Part shown: one piece after another, positions 36,419-44,346 of the stretch | Layout: each line of letters opens with the position of its first letter | How positions within the stretch are numbered: the first letter of the stretch is position 1 | Assembly (NCBI RefSeq): GCF_018918075.1 | Contig: NZ_JAHLPW010000009.1 | Span: 90,130 to 154,129, forward strand | DNA: 64,000 nt | Direction: 5' to 3' | Source: Virgibacillus sp. MSJ-26 | Lineage (GTDB): Bacteria; Bacillota; Bacilli; Bacillales; Amphibacillaceae | The notes under the pieces: generated by a model | The model's input: the letters and a program-made list of their open reading frames with translations, nothing else | Databases searched by the model: none | Told to the model about the DNA's origin: nothing | Program-made: the position numbers and the translations under genes

Positions 36419-37192
36419 TTAATTAATATGCTGAATCCAATCTCGCAAATTATGAACGTACTGTGTTGGTTTTACCTCCAATGAAGGATAACTCTCAAAT
36501 GGTGTGACACCCGTAAATACCATAAGGGTATCAATTCCTGCTCGAATACCGGCTTGTATATCTGTTTGATAGTTATCACCAACCATCACAGTCTCTTCTT
36601 CACCTGTCCCTAACACCTTTAACGCTTCTCTCATAATAATTGATTCTGGTTTTCCTATAAATATAGGCTCTTGATTTGTACTTACAGTTATCACAGAGGT
36701 TAGGGCACCATTTCCAGGTAGTAATCCACGTTCAGTAGGAATAGCGATATCACTGTTTGTCGATATAAAAGTTGCACCTTTTCTTATTTCTAAACAAGCT
36801 TTAGCATACTTTTCATAGTTTATATTGCGATCAATACCAAATACCACAAAATCACACGCACTATCAGCAACGGTCATGCCTTCCTTCTCGATGGCATCAA
36901 TTAATCCACCTTCTCCAATAACATAGCAGCGTGCGTCGCCTTTCTGATGTTTAACAAATTTTGCTGCTGCCATGCTTGACGTAAAAATACGTTCGGGGGT
37001 TGTTTCGATACCCATACCGTTTAAGTGTTCGGCGACATCTGCTTGAGTTTTGGATGAATTGTTTGTCAAAAATAAATAAGGGATGTCATTTGAATTAAGG
37101 GTTCGAATAAATTCAGCTGCTCCCTCAATCACTTGATTTCCCTTATACATTGTTCCATCTAAGTCAACAAGATATCCTTTATACTTTTTCAA
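36419..37192 (-). CDS. yutF: HAD-IIA family phosphatase (YutF, NagD/p-nitrophenylphosphatase-like)
   Basis: A 257-residue HAD hydrolase. The nucleophile motif is GYLVDLDGTMYKGN, motif II is FLTNNSSKTQ, and motifs III/IV are seen in GKPESI and VMVGDNYQTDIQAGIRAG. The cap domain between motifs II and III is of the C2A type. Substrates are probably small sugar or nucleotide phosphates. It follows the SufR-like gene in the same direction by 36 bases. Confidence 0.9.
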   Translation of the reverse strand: MKKYKGYLVDLDGTMYKGNQVIEGAAEFIRTLNSNDIPYLFLTNNSSKTQADVAEHLNGMGIETTPERIFTSSMAAAKFVKHQKGDARCYVIGEGGLIDAIEKEGMTVADSACDFVVFGIDRNINYEKYAKACLEIRKGATFISTNSDIAIPTERGLLPGNGALTSVITVSTNQEPIFIGKPESIIMREALKVLGTGEEETVMVGDNYQTDIQAGIRAGIDTLMVFTGVTPFESYPSLEVKPTQYVHNLRDWIQHIN

Positions 37193-37228
37193 TTATTAAA
37201 CCCCTACTTTCATTATAAAAAAAACCAA

Positions 37229-37864
37229 CTATGCTTTTTCAGGCCTTTTTATCACCCATTTACAACAATGATCTCCAGCCGTTATCCTGGATGTTGAAAC
37301 AACGTCACTTTCAGGAAAAATATCATTATACATATTTTTTTCATTTTTGCAGATCTCATGATATGTAGTAGCTATATTAGCTATTGGACAGTTATAGTGA
37401 ATAATTTCATAATCACCATTCTCATTTTCTTTCACTTCAACCATACAGCCTTTGTCATCTTGAATTTCTGCCACTTTTTTTATCTTCTTATCAAAATCCT
37501 CTGTTGCCATTTCTTTTTGTAAATTTCCTTTTTCCCTCATCATTCGGTGTTCAAGCAGTTGTGAAACAGCTTCTCTCCCTTGAATTGACTCTAAATCCTT
37601 CAAGAGCTCAAGAGGCAATTTCTCATGCTGATTAGGAAAAATTTGATGTCCTTGCTTTGTCAATTTAAAGACGTGATATGGCCGCCCTATTTTTTGTTTA
37701 ACACTATTTTTTTCAATATAATAGTCATGTTCTAATTCACGAAGATGTTTTCTTACAGCAATTTCTGAAATGTTAAAATTAACCATAATTTCTTCAATGG
37801 TCATTTCTCGCTCTTTCTTTAACAAATTTAAGAGCTTTTGCTTTGTAGTAGCTAGCTTTTTCAT
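37229..37864 (-). CDS. SufR-like Fe-S helix-turn-helix regulator (COG2345 type)
   Basis: A 211-residue regulator. The N-terminal winged helix has MTIEEIMVNFNISEIAVRKH and LRELEHDYYIEKNSVKQKIG followed by RPYHVFKLT, the usual DeoR/ArsR-like pattern of COG2345. The C-terminal part holds Cys159 (HYNCPIANIA), Cys172 (YHEICKNE) and Cys200 (ITAGDHCCKW). The spacings of 13 and 28 residues equal those I recall for Synechocystis SufR (Cys164, Cys177, Cys205), which bind a [4Fe-4S] cluster and control suf genes. Cys140 and Cys201 are extra. The gene lies 13 bases after yutE and before yutF. Control of the suf operon at 49-54 kb is inferred. Confidence 0.82.
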   Translation of the reverse strand: MKKLATTKQKLLNLLKKEREMTIEEIMVNFNISEIAVRKHLRELEHDYYIEKNSVKQKIGRPYHVFKLTKQGHQIFPNQHEKLPLELLKDLESIQGREAVSQLLEHRMMREKGNLQKEMATEDFDKKIKKVAEIQDDKGCMVEVKENENGDYEIIHYNCPIANIATTYHEICKNEKNMYNDIFPESDVVSTSRITAGDHCCKWVIKRPEKA

Positions 37865-37877
37865 GTGCTAATCACCT

Positions 37878-38318
37878 TCATTTATTATTTGCAAACGCAT
37901 GAGCAACTTCAGATTCTTTTTTTAAATAGTTCCGAATATGTGCAGAAAATTCATCTAAAATACTTTTATTTTTTAGTACCGTTTCCTTCAATTGCTGACT
38001 ATTAACTTGCAAATAGTCTTTGACTAACATATTTCTAAGTCCGATAACTTCCTTATAATTATCAGTTTCTGACTCTGGCAATACCTCTTCATCGACTAAG
38101 ATATCAATAATGTCTTCATAACTACCTGGGTCTCTCATTATAAAACCATCAATCATCATGTTACCAACATCAATAATAGATTCAATAATCAATTGTGTCA
38201 TTCTTTCCAAAGCAAATTTTTCTACAACCGAGTCATATTTAAATTGGTCCAATTCTTTTAAAATTTCTTCAGTAAATTCAAGTGTTTTTTTAATATGTTG
38301 TTGATCGACGAAATACAT
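37878..38318 (-). CDS. yutE: YutE, HepT-like (DUF86) domain protein lacking the catalytic His
   Basis: A 146-residue all-helical protein of the DUF86/HepT superfamily. HepT toxins have the motif R-x4-H-x-Y. Here it is Arg95-NMLV-Lys100-D-Tyr102, so the histidine is replaced by lysine. No MntA-like nucleotidyltransferase antitoxin gene is adjacent. It is better seen as a housekeeping YutE than as a toxin. The ATG at 38318 has GGAGGGTG upstream. It is probably cotranscribed with the SufR-like gene. Confidence 0.82.
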   Translation of the reverse strand: MYFVDQQHIKKTLEFTEEILKELDQFKYDSVVEKFALERMTQLIIESIIDVGNMMIDGFIMRDPGSYEDIIDILVDEEVLPESETDNYKEVIGLRNMLVKDYLQVNSQQLKETVLKNKSILDEFSAHIRNYLKKESEVAHAFANNK

Positions 38319-38482
38319 TTTTTCACCCTCCATTACGTTCTTACCTACTTCTATAGTACCATAATAAACGCATATAGATGAATAAAAGTGGGCTATTTAA
38401 TTGATAAAGATAATATATAATAAATCCATGTTATACTTAGTGTAATTTATTTTCCGAATCTTTAAATAAGGGGGAGAGAATT

Positions 38483-39946
38483 ATGACGAAAACGATTTCG
38501 ATCAAAAGACAAAACATTCTCGATATGGATGCTTCTACATTAGCGAGTAAGATTAAAAACGGAGACTTGACCAGTTTAAAAGCTGTTAACACTTACATAA
38601 ACCATATTAAAGAAGTTAACCCATCTATCAATGCTGTTGTAGAAAACCATTTTTCACAGGCTATTGAACAGGCCAAAGTTTACGACCAAAAAGCTAAAGA
38701 TGGCCAAATTATTGGTCCACTTCACGGAGTACCCGTAAGTATTAAAGAATCATTCGATGTAATAGAAATGAAAACAACAGGTGGACTTATACATCGACAA
38801 GACTTTATTGCAAAAACAGATGCTATTTGTGTAGCAAAATTAAAAAAAGCAGGCGCGATTGTGTTAGTCAAAACTAACACACCTACTTTATGTTTTTGCC
38901 AAGAAACCAATAATAAACTTTACGGAAGAACTAATAATCCATGGGATTTATCAAGAACTGCTGGTGGTTCCAGTGGTGGTGAGGGGGCTTTACTTGGTGT
39001 TGGTGGTATTGCTATAGGCCTTGGTTCCGATATTGGCGGCTCTATTCGGTTTCCAAGCCACTTCAATGGAATAGTCGGATTTAAACCTGGAAAATATCAA
39101 GTGTCGCAAAAAGGACATTATCCGTTTTTAGCGCACCCTCTACAAGAAAGAATGCAAAGCATTGGACCTATGGGAAAGTCAGTCCAAGATATCGAACTTT
39201 TATATAGTCTTATTCAAGAGCAACCCAATCATACAAACAATAAGGTTAAAAATCTTGAGATTATATTTACACCTCTTATAGTCGACTACCCTTTATCTTA
39301 TGCAACACAAAATATGTATCAGGATGTAAAGGATAATCTTGCAAGTGATTTTTCAGTACAAGAAGATATACCGCCATACTTAAAAGAAAGTGCCCTACTC
39401 TGGCAAGAAATTATGTCTTTTGATGGAGGTAAGTCGATTCGAGAACAGGGATTCCAGAGTGATAGACCAAATGTGCTTAAAGAATATATTAAAGAAAAAA
39501 CCACAAAAAACTCCCAATATCATTATTACTTTACATGGGCACTTATTGGAGCTGCCTTGTTTAAACCTTCTAAAAAGCGGCAGCAAGAGATTCAAGAAAC
39601 GGTAACGAAGGGCGACCGGGAAATCGACTTATATCTCAAAGACCGATTATTAATTCTTCCTGTTTATCATCAAGGTGCACCTCTGCATGACTCAGTATAC
39701 AATGAAATTTTTTCAATTAGAAAAACTTTTCAACAGTATCTCCCTTTCGTTGCTTACGCGAATGTTTGGGGACTTCCTTCATTAACATTGCCTATTGGTG
39801 AAGATGAGAATAACATGCCCATCGCTATCCAAATTATAAGCTCCACGGAAAATGAAGGGGCACTATTTGAAGTAGGCAAATGGCTAGAAAAGAAATTCGG
39901 CGGTTACACTCGCTGTGATAAGTTAGATAACAATCTTTCTGTTTAA
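38483..39946 (+). CDS. Amidase signature family enzyme
   Basis: A 487-residue amidase-signature hydrolase. The catalytic triad is visible: Lys88 in GVPVSIKESF, cis-Ser163 in RTAGGSSGGEGALL and nucleophile Ser187 in GSDIGGSIRFPSHFNG. No GatB or GatC gene is near, and the sequence around the active site differs from GatA, so it is probably a stand-alone amidase of unknown substrate. Some members resemble fatty acid amide hydrolase. It is divergent from yutE, and GGGGGAGAG precedes the ATG. Confidence 0.87.
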   Translation: MTKTISIKRQNILDMDASTLASKIKNGDLTSLKAVNTYINHIKEVNPSINAVVENHFSQAIEQAKVYDQKAKDGQIIGPLHGVPVSIKESFDVIEMKTTGGLIHRQDFIAKTDAICVAKLKKAGAIVLVKTNTPTLCFCQETNNKLYGRTNNPWDLSRTAGGSSGGEGALLGVGGIAIGLGSDIGGSIRFPSHFNGIVGFKPGKYQVSQKGHYPFLAHPLQERMQSIGPMGKSVQDIELLYSLIQEQPNHTNNKVKNLEIIFTPLIVDYPLSYATQNMYQDVKDNLASDFSVQEDIPPYLKESALLWQEIMSFDGGKSIREQGFQSDRPNVLKEYIKEKTTKNSQYHYYFTWALIGAALFKPSKKRQQEIQETVTKGDREIDLYLKDRLLILPVYHQGAPLHDSVYNEIFSIRKTFQQYLPFVAYANVWGLPSLTLPIGEDENNMPIAIQIISSTENEGALFEVGKWLEKKFGGYTRCDKLDNNLSV

Positions 39947-40086
39947 GATTGGTAATAGACAAAATGTATATAATGTGCAGTAATTTAACACTTTCTACTA
40001 AAAATGAGGTAAACCTAATCATCCTAATATTTTTCATTCTAATTGGTTATAGCTAATAATATAAGCCTTTAGAAAGGATGTTATGA

Positions 40087-40368
40087 ATGTCCAAAAAAGA
40101 CAAAAAGGATTATTCGGATTTTTCAAATGTTAAAAATAGACAGAATGATTTAATACCAGAGGAAATGCCAGAGGGCTCTTATGGTTCGCCGATAAATGAA
40201 GCTGAGCCAGTTGAAAGCAAATCGACACCTTGGGAAAAAGGGCAACGACGTCAAAGTGCTTATGTTTATCCTTATAAGGAACTTCATGAAGATTTACCAA
40301 GACAAGTACCTGGCTCCCATCCAATTCATGACGAACCCGAAGATGTACATTTTGAAGAAGAACAGTAG
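40087..40368 (+). CDS. Small hydrophilic protein, function unknown
   Basis: A 93-residue, strongly charged protein without hydrophobic segments or cysteines. It has a Lys-rich start (MSKKDKKDYSDF), a central WEKGQRRQSAYVYPYKELHE and an acidic tail. I recognise it only as a type of small cytosolic protein common in Bacillaceae and cannot name a function. AAAGGATG precedes the ATG, and the stop lies inside the following terminator. Confidence 0.65.
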   Translation: MSKKDKKDYSDFSNVKNRQNDLIPEEMPEGSYGSPINEAEPVESKSTPWEKGQRRQSAYVYPYKELHEDLPRQVPGSHPIHDEPEDVHFEEEQ

Positions 40369-40393
40369 CTTATCCAAGCTCCTGTTCTTTTTA
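40360..40393. terminator. Compact bidirectional terminator shared by two converging stop codons
   Basis: ACAG-AGCTT and AAGCT-CTGT pair around a 4-base loop, with T5 to the right and A-rich sequence to the left. The stop codons of the small hydrophilic gene and of yutD both fall at its edges. Confidence 0.75.
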
Positions 40394-40663
40394 ATTCACT
40401 TTTTTAATAACGAAATATGCGCATCCAAAATTGCAGTATTCATAAAGATAATCTTCTAAAACATTGATTTTTTTATCAAATGTTGCTTTTGGATTATTAT
40501 CATTATAAAAACCCTTTAAGCGTAATTGTTCGTATCCCCAGTCACCAACAATATAATCATACTTTTTCAATATATCCGAGTACCTTTCTTTCAATACCTC
40601 TTCATGAAGACCACCTTTTTCATTTTCAATGATCTCATACATATTACCAGCTAGCTCTATCAC
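40391..40663 (-). CDS. yutD: YutD family protein (DUF1027)
   Basis: A 90-residue protein with the YutD pattern SDILKKYDYIVGDWGYEQLR, LKGFYNDNNPKAT and YLYEYCNFGCAYFVIK. Its two cysteines are conserved in the family. Function is unknown. It is convergent with the small hydrophilic gene and divergent from yutC. Confidence 0.88.
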   Translation of the reverse strand: MIELAGNMYEIIENEKGGLHEEVLKERYSDILKKYDYIVGDWGYEQLRLKGFYNDNNPKATFDKKINVLEDYLYEYCNFGCAYFVIKKVN

Positions 40664-40819
40664 ATAAACACCTCTTTTTTAAAATTGGCACTACATTGGC
40701 ACACCACATATAATTGTTGATACCATTTTACCACATTTTCATTAAATACAAATTATTCTTGTATGAAAAACCATTATTTCAACAAACTAACACTATATAA
40801 GTTTAAGGAGGAAAATGAA

Positions 40820-41380
40820 GTGAGAAAGCTTTATGTAATTGCTTTAATATCATTACTAATCGTAACCGGATGTGGAATGAATAAACCAAAGACAGATGAG
40901 GATAAAATCGCTGAGGAATTAAACCCGACGCGTAATAAAGATTCAACAATTGATCCTGAATGGGAAAAAAGATTAGGTTATGTTAATTATACGAAAGACC
41001 AATTTGATGATGAACCAGATAGAGATGAGATTGTTAGGATGGATCGTAACAAAATGGCGGATACAATCGCAAGAATAATCTTACAAAACAGTGAAAGTTT
41101 TGACGAAGTTGCCACACTTGTTACCGATAAAGAAGTTTTAATCGCTTATGACAAGAACGACCATTTGTCTGATGAGGATGCTGTAGATCTTGCTAAAAAA
41201 TCAGCAATGTCTGTAGTGCCGCGCTTTTTTGATATATATGTTACAGATAATCCTTCATTAATTCCTGATATTCAAAGTTTGCATAACACTACAACTCAAG
41301 ATCGCAGCCACGGTAATACATTAGAACAAATTATATCAGAAATGGAAAAACAAACCCCTCAGAATCATTCACAGGACTAA
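40820..41380 (+). CDS. yutC: YhcN/YlaJ family sporulation lipoprotein (YutC-like)
   Basis: A 186-residue lipoprotein with the lipobox LLIVTGCG, followed by an acidic linker and a domain seen in YhcN/YlaJ spore lipoproteins (MADTIARIILQNSESFDEVA, TLVTDKEVLIAYD, VVPRFFDIYVTD). These proteins localise to the spore inner membrane or cortex. The GTG at 40820 has AAGGAGG (40805-40811) at good spacing. Upstream in-frame ATG is less likely. Confidence 0.85.
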   Translation: MRKLYVIALISLLIVTGCGMNKPKTDEDKIAEELNPTRNKDSTIDPEWEKRLGYVNYTKDQFDDEPDRDEIVRMDRNKMADTIARIILQNSESFDEVATLVTDKEVLIAYDKNDHLSDEDAVDLAKKSAMSVVPRFFDIYVTDNPSLIPDIQSLHNTTTQDRSHGNTLEQIISEMEKQTPQNHSQD

Positions 41381-41430
41381 CATTAGTGTTAGTCCTTAAA
41401 TAAATTACAAGCGATAACGAGGTGAAAATT

Positions 41431-42417
41431 ATGTTAAGTTGGAACAATAGGACTTGTTTATTTGTTTTTTCTTTATGTATGCTTGTTTTCTCTCCCTATA
41501 TCAGTGCAGCAGAAAATGTTGATGAAGATATATATCAAAAAAGAATGGCTTTATATAAAAAAACTGAAGCTCTTACACAAGTTCCATGGTATTATATAGC
41601 TGCGGTTGATCAATATGAACGACAAGTTTTAGATTTAGATAAGGATGAAGAAGAGCCTTTAATTTCGATTCAAGTACCACCTGAAGTCTGGTTTGGACCT
41701 GGAAACAGTTCATTAGTAATGGATGAATTTATTATAGACTTTTTTAATGGGAAAGGTAAAGATGGCAATGGTGACCGTAAGGCAGATCCATCTGATCCGG
41801 ACGATGTTCTTTACACGATGGCTAACATTCTTGCTGAATCAGGTCCAACTGAAGATGATATAAGAATTGGACTTTGGAATTATTATGAGCGGGATCTTAC
41901 CGTTCAAACAATTAAAAACACAGCAAAAGTATTTAAAGAATTTAACCAGATTAACTTTGAAGACAGAAGTTTTCCACTCGATATGGATTTTAATTATACC
42001 TATAATAACAACTGGGGAGATAGAAGAGGATTCGGCGGCGTGCGAATCCATGAAGGATCAGATATTTTTGCAGATTATGGGACTCCTGTTAAGTCTACAA
42101 CTTATGGTGTTGTTGAATTAAAAGGATGGAATTTATATGGCGGATGGCGCATAGGTATTCGTGATATATATAATATATATCATTATTATGCACACTTAAG
42201 TAGCTATAATGATGATATAATAGTAGGTCAAGTAGTGAAACCAGGAGATATTCTGGGGAAAGTGGGCTCAACAGGCTACGGACCTCCAGGTACTTCTGGT
42301 AAGTTTCCACCACATTTGCATTATGGTATGTATAAAGATAATGGAGAGAAAGAATGGTCATTTGATCCATACCCTTATTTAAGTAGATGGGAAAGAATGG
42401 AGAAGGAAAATAATTAA
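41431..42417 (+). CDS. lytH: M23 family peptidase, LytH-like (YunA)
   Basis: An exported peptidoglycan endopeptidase of 328 residues; B. subtilis LytH (YunA) trims peptide side chains in the spore cortex. It has a signal peptide (LFVFSLCMLVFSPYISAA), a middle segment with DGNGDRKADPSDPDDVLYTM, and a C-terminal M23 domain with metal and catalytic residues in HEGSDIFADYGTPVKS, HYYAHLSSY and FPPHLHYGMYKD. The ATG at 41431 has GAGGTGA (41419-41425). It follows yutC closely. In B. subtilis lipA lies between these two, as I recall; it is absent here. Confidence 0.9.
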   Translation: MLSWNNRTCLFVFSLCMLVFSPYISAAENVDEDIYQKRMALYKKTEALTQVPWYYIAAVDQYERQVLDLDKDEEEPLISIQVPPEVWFGPGNSSLVMDEFIIDFFNGKGKDGNGDRKADPSDPDDVLYTMANILAESGPTEDDIRIGLWNYYERDLTVQTIKNTAKVFKEFNQINFEDRSFPLDMDFNYTYNNNWGDRRGFGGVRIHEGSDIFADYGTPVKSTTYGVVELKGWNLYGGWRIGIRDIYNIYHYYAHLSSYNDDIIVGQVVKPGDILGKVGSTGYGPPGTSGKFPPHLHYGMYKDNGEKEWSFDPYPYLSRWERMEKENN

Positions 42418-42447
42418 GAGCCTCATCAAAAGGATAAGGCTCTTTTT
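42416..42447. terminator. Bidirectional terminator between lytH and metS
   Basis: AAGAGCCT and AGGCTCTT pair and are followed by T-run; it begins within the lytH stop codon. Confidence 0.85.
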
Positions 42448-42450
42448 CTA

Positions 42451-42564
42451 CTAATTATTCTTTACAGCTTTTGACTTTTTAACTGCGTGTATAATGCTTC
42501 CAGCAAGGCCACCCCAGATTACACCTATTCCAAGAATCATTACAAATATAGACGAACCACTCAT
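42451..42564 (-). CDS. metS: MetS, small subunit of the methionine/alanine NSS transporter
   Basis: A 37-residue protein encoded directly after metP: the ATG follows the metP stop codon without a gap, and its ribosome binding site AAGGAGG lies in the end of metP. The sequence is one hydrophobic helix (SIFVMILGIGVIWGGLAGSI) and a basic tail (HAVKKSKAVKNN). This matches the MetS family of tiny single-pass subunits first described with MetP in Corynebacterium. It probably stabilises or modulates MetP. Confidence 0.88.
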   Translation of the reverse strand: MSGSSIFVMILGIGVIWGGLAGSIIHAVKKSKAVKNN

Positions 42565-44076
42565 TTATTTGGCCTCCTTAATGACATCATCTTGTTTTTT
42601 CCTATTATCATTCCATTTCGTTAAGGACATTAGAATACCTACAGCTAACGCGCCGATTGCTACACTCCATCCTCCCCATAAAATGAACGCATCAGGATAA
42701 CCTTCGTAGTTTTCAGCGAAATTAAGCTTAAATAAATCGTACATCATATATCCTAAAACAAGTGGTGTAATAACACTTAAACTGATCGTCCACCACGAGC
42801 CAATCCGAATATCTGATATGTCGTTAGCATGTGTTTTGAATTCTCCTAGTTTGCGGAAAACCCAAGCAATTAAAACAACTTCAACAAGTCCTAGCATAGC
42901 TACTCCGAACTGGTTGATAAAGTAGTCTGCCGCGTCAAGAAAATATAATCCTCCTTCAGTTGCAAAGATAAGTGATACAACACCGGCAAGGCCTCCACCA
43001 AATAAAACAGCTTTCGTTCTCGATATTTTAAATTTATCAGCCAAGCCTGCAATATATGTCTCGCATATTGACATTAGTGAAGTTAAACCAGCAAGGACTA
43101 GTGACGCAAAAAACAAAAATCCAAATAACCCGTTTAACGCCGGAAACTCATTTATGATTGCAGGAAAGACAACAAACGCAAGTCCTACTCCATCAGCAAC
43201 AACTTCATCAACACTAACACCTGCTTGCACAGACATAAATCCTAATACGGCAAATACTCCTATCCCTGCCAATAATTCAAAGCTTGAATTACCAAATCCA
43301 GTAATAAACGCATTATTTGTAATATCTGACTTTTTAGGCAAATAACTCGAGTACGTAATCATAATGGCAAATGCAATCGACATACTGAAAAATATTTGTC
43401 CATACGCTGCAACCCATACATCACCACTAAATATTTTTGAGAAGTCAGGTTGGAAAAAATGTTCAAGACCGACTAAAGCACCCGGTAATGTAATCGCTCG
43501 AATAACGATAATTAAAAAAATAACGACTAGTGCAGGAATGAAAATTCTATTAGCTATCTCAATTCCCCGTTTAACTCCTCTAAATAAGATTCCTAAAACA
43601 ACAATCCACACGATGATCAATGGAATGAGTACTGAAGGTACAAATGATCCTACTTGTCCTGGGTCAGCACCTAACTGTAAATAGCTATTATTAAAAAAAC
43701 CTTCAGTGTCACTTCCCCAATTTAAATTAACAGAAAAGATTGAATATGATATTGCCCAGGCGATAATAACCGAATAGTACGTTGAGATTACAAAGGCAAC
43801 AGCCACGCCCCACCAACCAACCCATTCACTCTTCTTATTAATTCTTCTAAATGTTAACGGTGAGGAACCATGATATTTATGCCCCATTGTAAATTCCATA
43901 ATTAAAATTGGAATCCCAGCAGTCAATAGAGCAAATAAGTATGGAATAAAAAATGCTCCCCCACCATTTTCATAAGCTACTGCTGGAAAGCGCCAAATAT
44001 TTCCAAGTCCAATAGCCGATCCGACTGCTGCTAAAATAAAACCCGCTCGTGTTCCCCATTGCGAACGTGTCTCCAT
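42565..44076 (-). CDS. metP: Sodium-dependent amino acid transporter, NSS family (MetP-like)
   Basis: A 503-residue LeuT-fold symporter with about 12 membrane segments. The first helix carries the family signature GSAIGLGNIWRFPAVAYENG, followed by PYLFALLTAGIPILIMEF. The metS partner directly downstream points to methionine/alanine uptake driven by Na+, as in MetPS. Substrate remains inference. AAAGGAGGAGG precedes the ATG. No S-box riboswitch is seen in its leader, unlike metNIQ at 57 kb. Confidence 0.88.
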   Translation of the reverse strand: METRSQWGTRAGFILAAVGSAIGLGNIWRFPAVAYENGGGAFFIPYLFALLTAGIPILIMEFTMGHKYHGSSPLTFRRINKKSEWVGWWGVAVAFVISTYYSVIIAWAISYSIFSVNLNWGSDTEGFFNNSYLQLGADPGQVGSFVPSVLIPLIIVWIVVLGILFRGVKRGIEIANRIFIPALVVIFLIIVIRAITLPGALVGLEHFFQPDFSKIFSGDVWVAAYGQIFFSMSIAFAIMITYSSYLPKKSDITNNAFITGFGNSSFELLAGIGVFAVLGFMSVQAGVSVDEVVADGVGLAFVVFPAIINEFPALNGLFGFLFFASLVLAGLTSLMSICETYIAGLADKFKISRTKAVLFGGGLAGVVSLIFATEGGLYFLDAADYFINQFGVAMLGLVEVVLIAWVFRKLGEFKTHANDISDIRIGSWWTISLSVITPLVLGYMMYDLFKLNFAENYEGYPDAFILWGGWSVAIGALAVGILMSLTKWNDNRKKQDDVIKEAK

Positions 44077-44302
44077 AGAATGACCTCCTCCTTTTATTAC
44101 TTATTCCATCATATGTTTCTTGTAATAAGTAATGTTTAAAATTTTCTACTTATTCTAATATTTATGTCATTATAACGGCACTTTTAAATTATGTCAAAGT
44201 ATTTGTATAATTTAATATATTAAAATATATTAAGCGGGTTAATATCAATTATTTAAGAAAAAAACGACTTATTTCGCGACAAAGAACTTCTTTTCAAAAA
44301 TA

Positions 44303-44346
44303 ACAAAAAAATTCTTCTCCATTATTAATGGAGAAGAATTTTTTTG
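44303..44346. terminator. Terminator of the NhaC antiporter gene
   Basis: ATTCTTCTCC and GGAGAAGAAT form a perfect 10-base-pair stem between A6 and T6 runs, directly after the stop codon. Confidence 0.9.

Noticed and set aside
37878..38318. A HepT/MntA toxin-antitoxin system
   Set aside because: The catalytic His is replaced, and no nucleotidyltransferase gene is adjacent.
38483..39946. GatA subunit of the tRNA amidotransferase
   Set aside because: No gatB or gatC beside it, and the flanking motifs fit a stand-alone amidase better.
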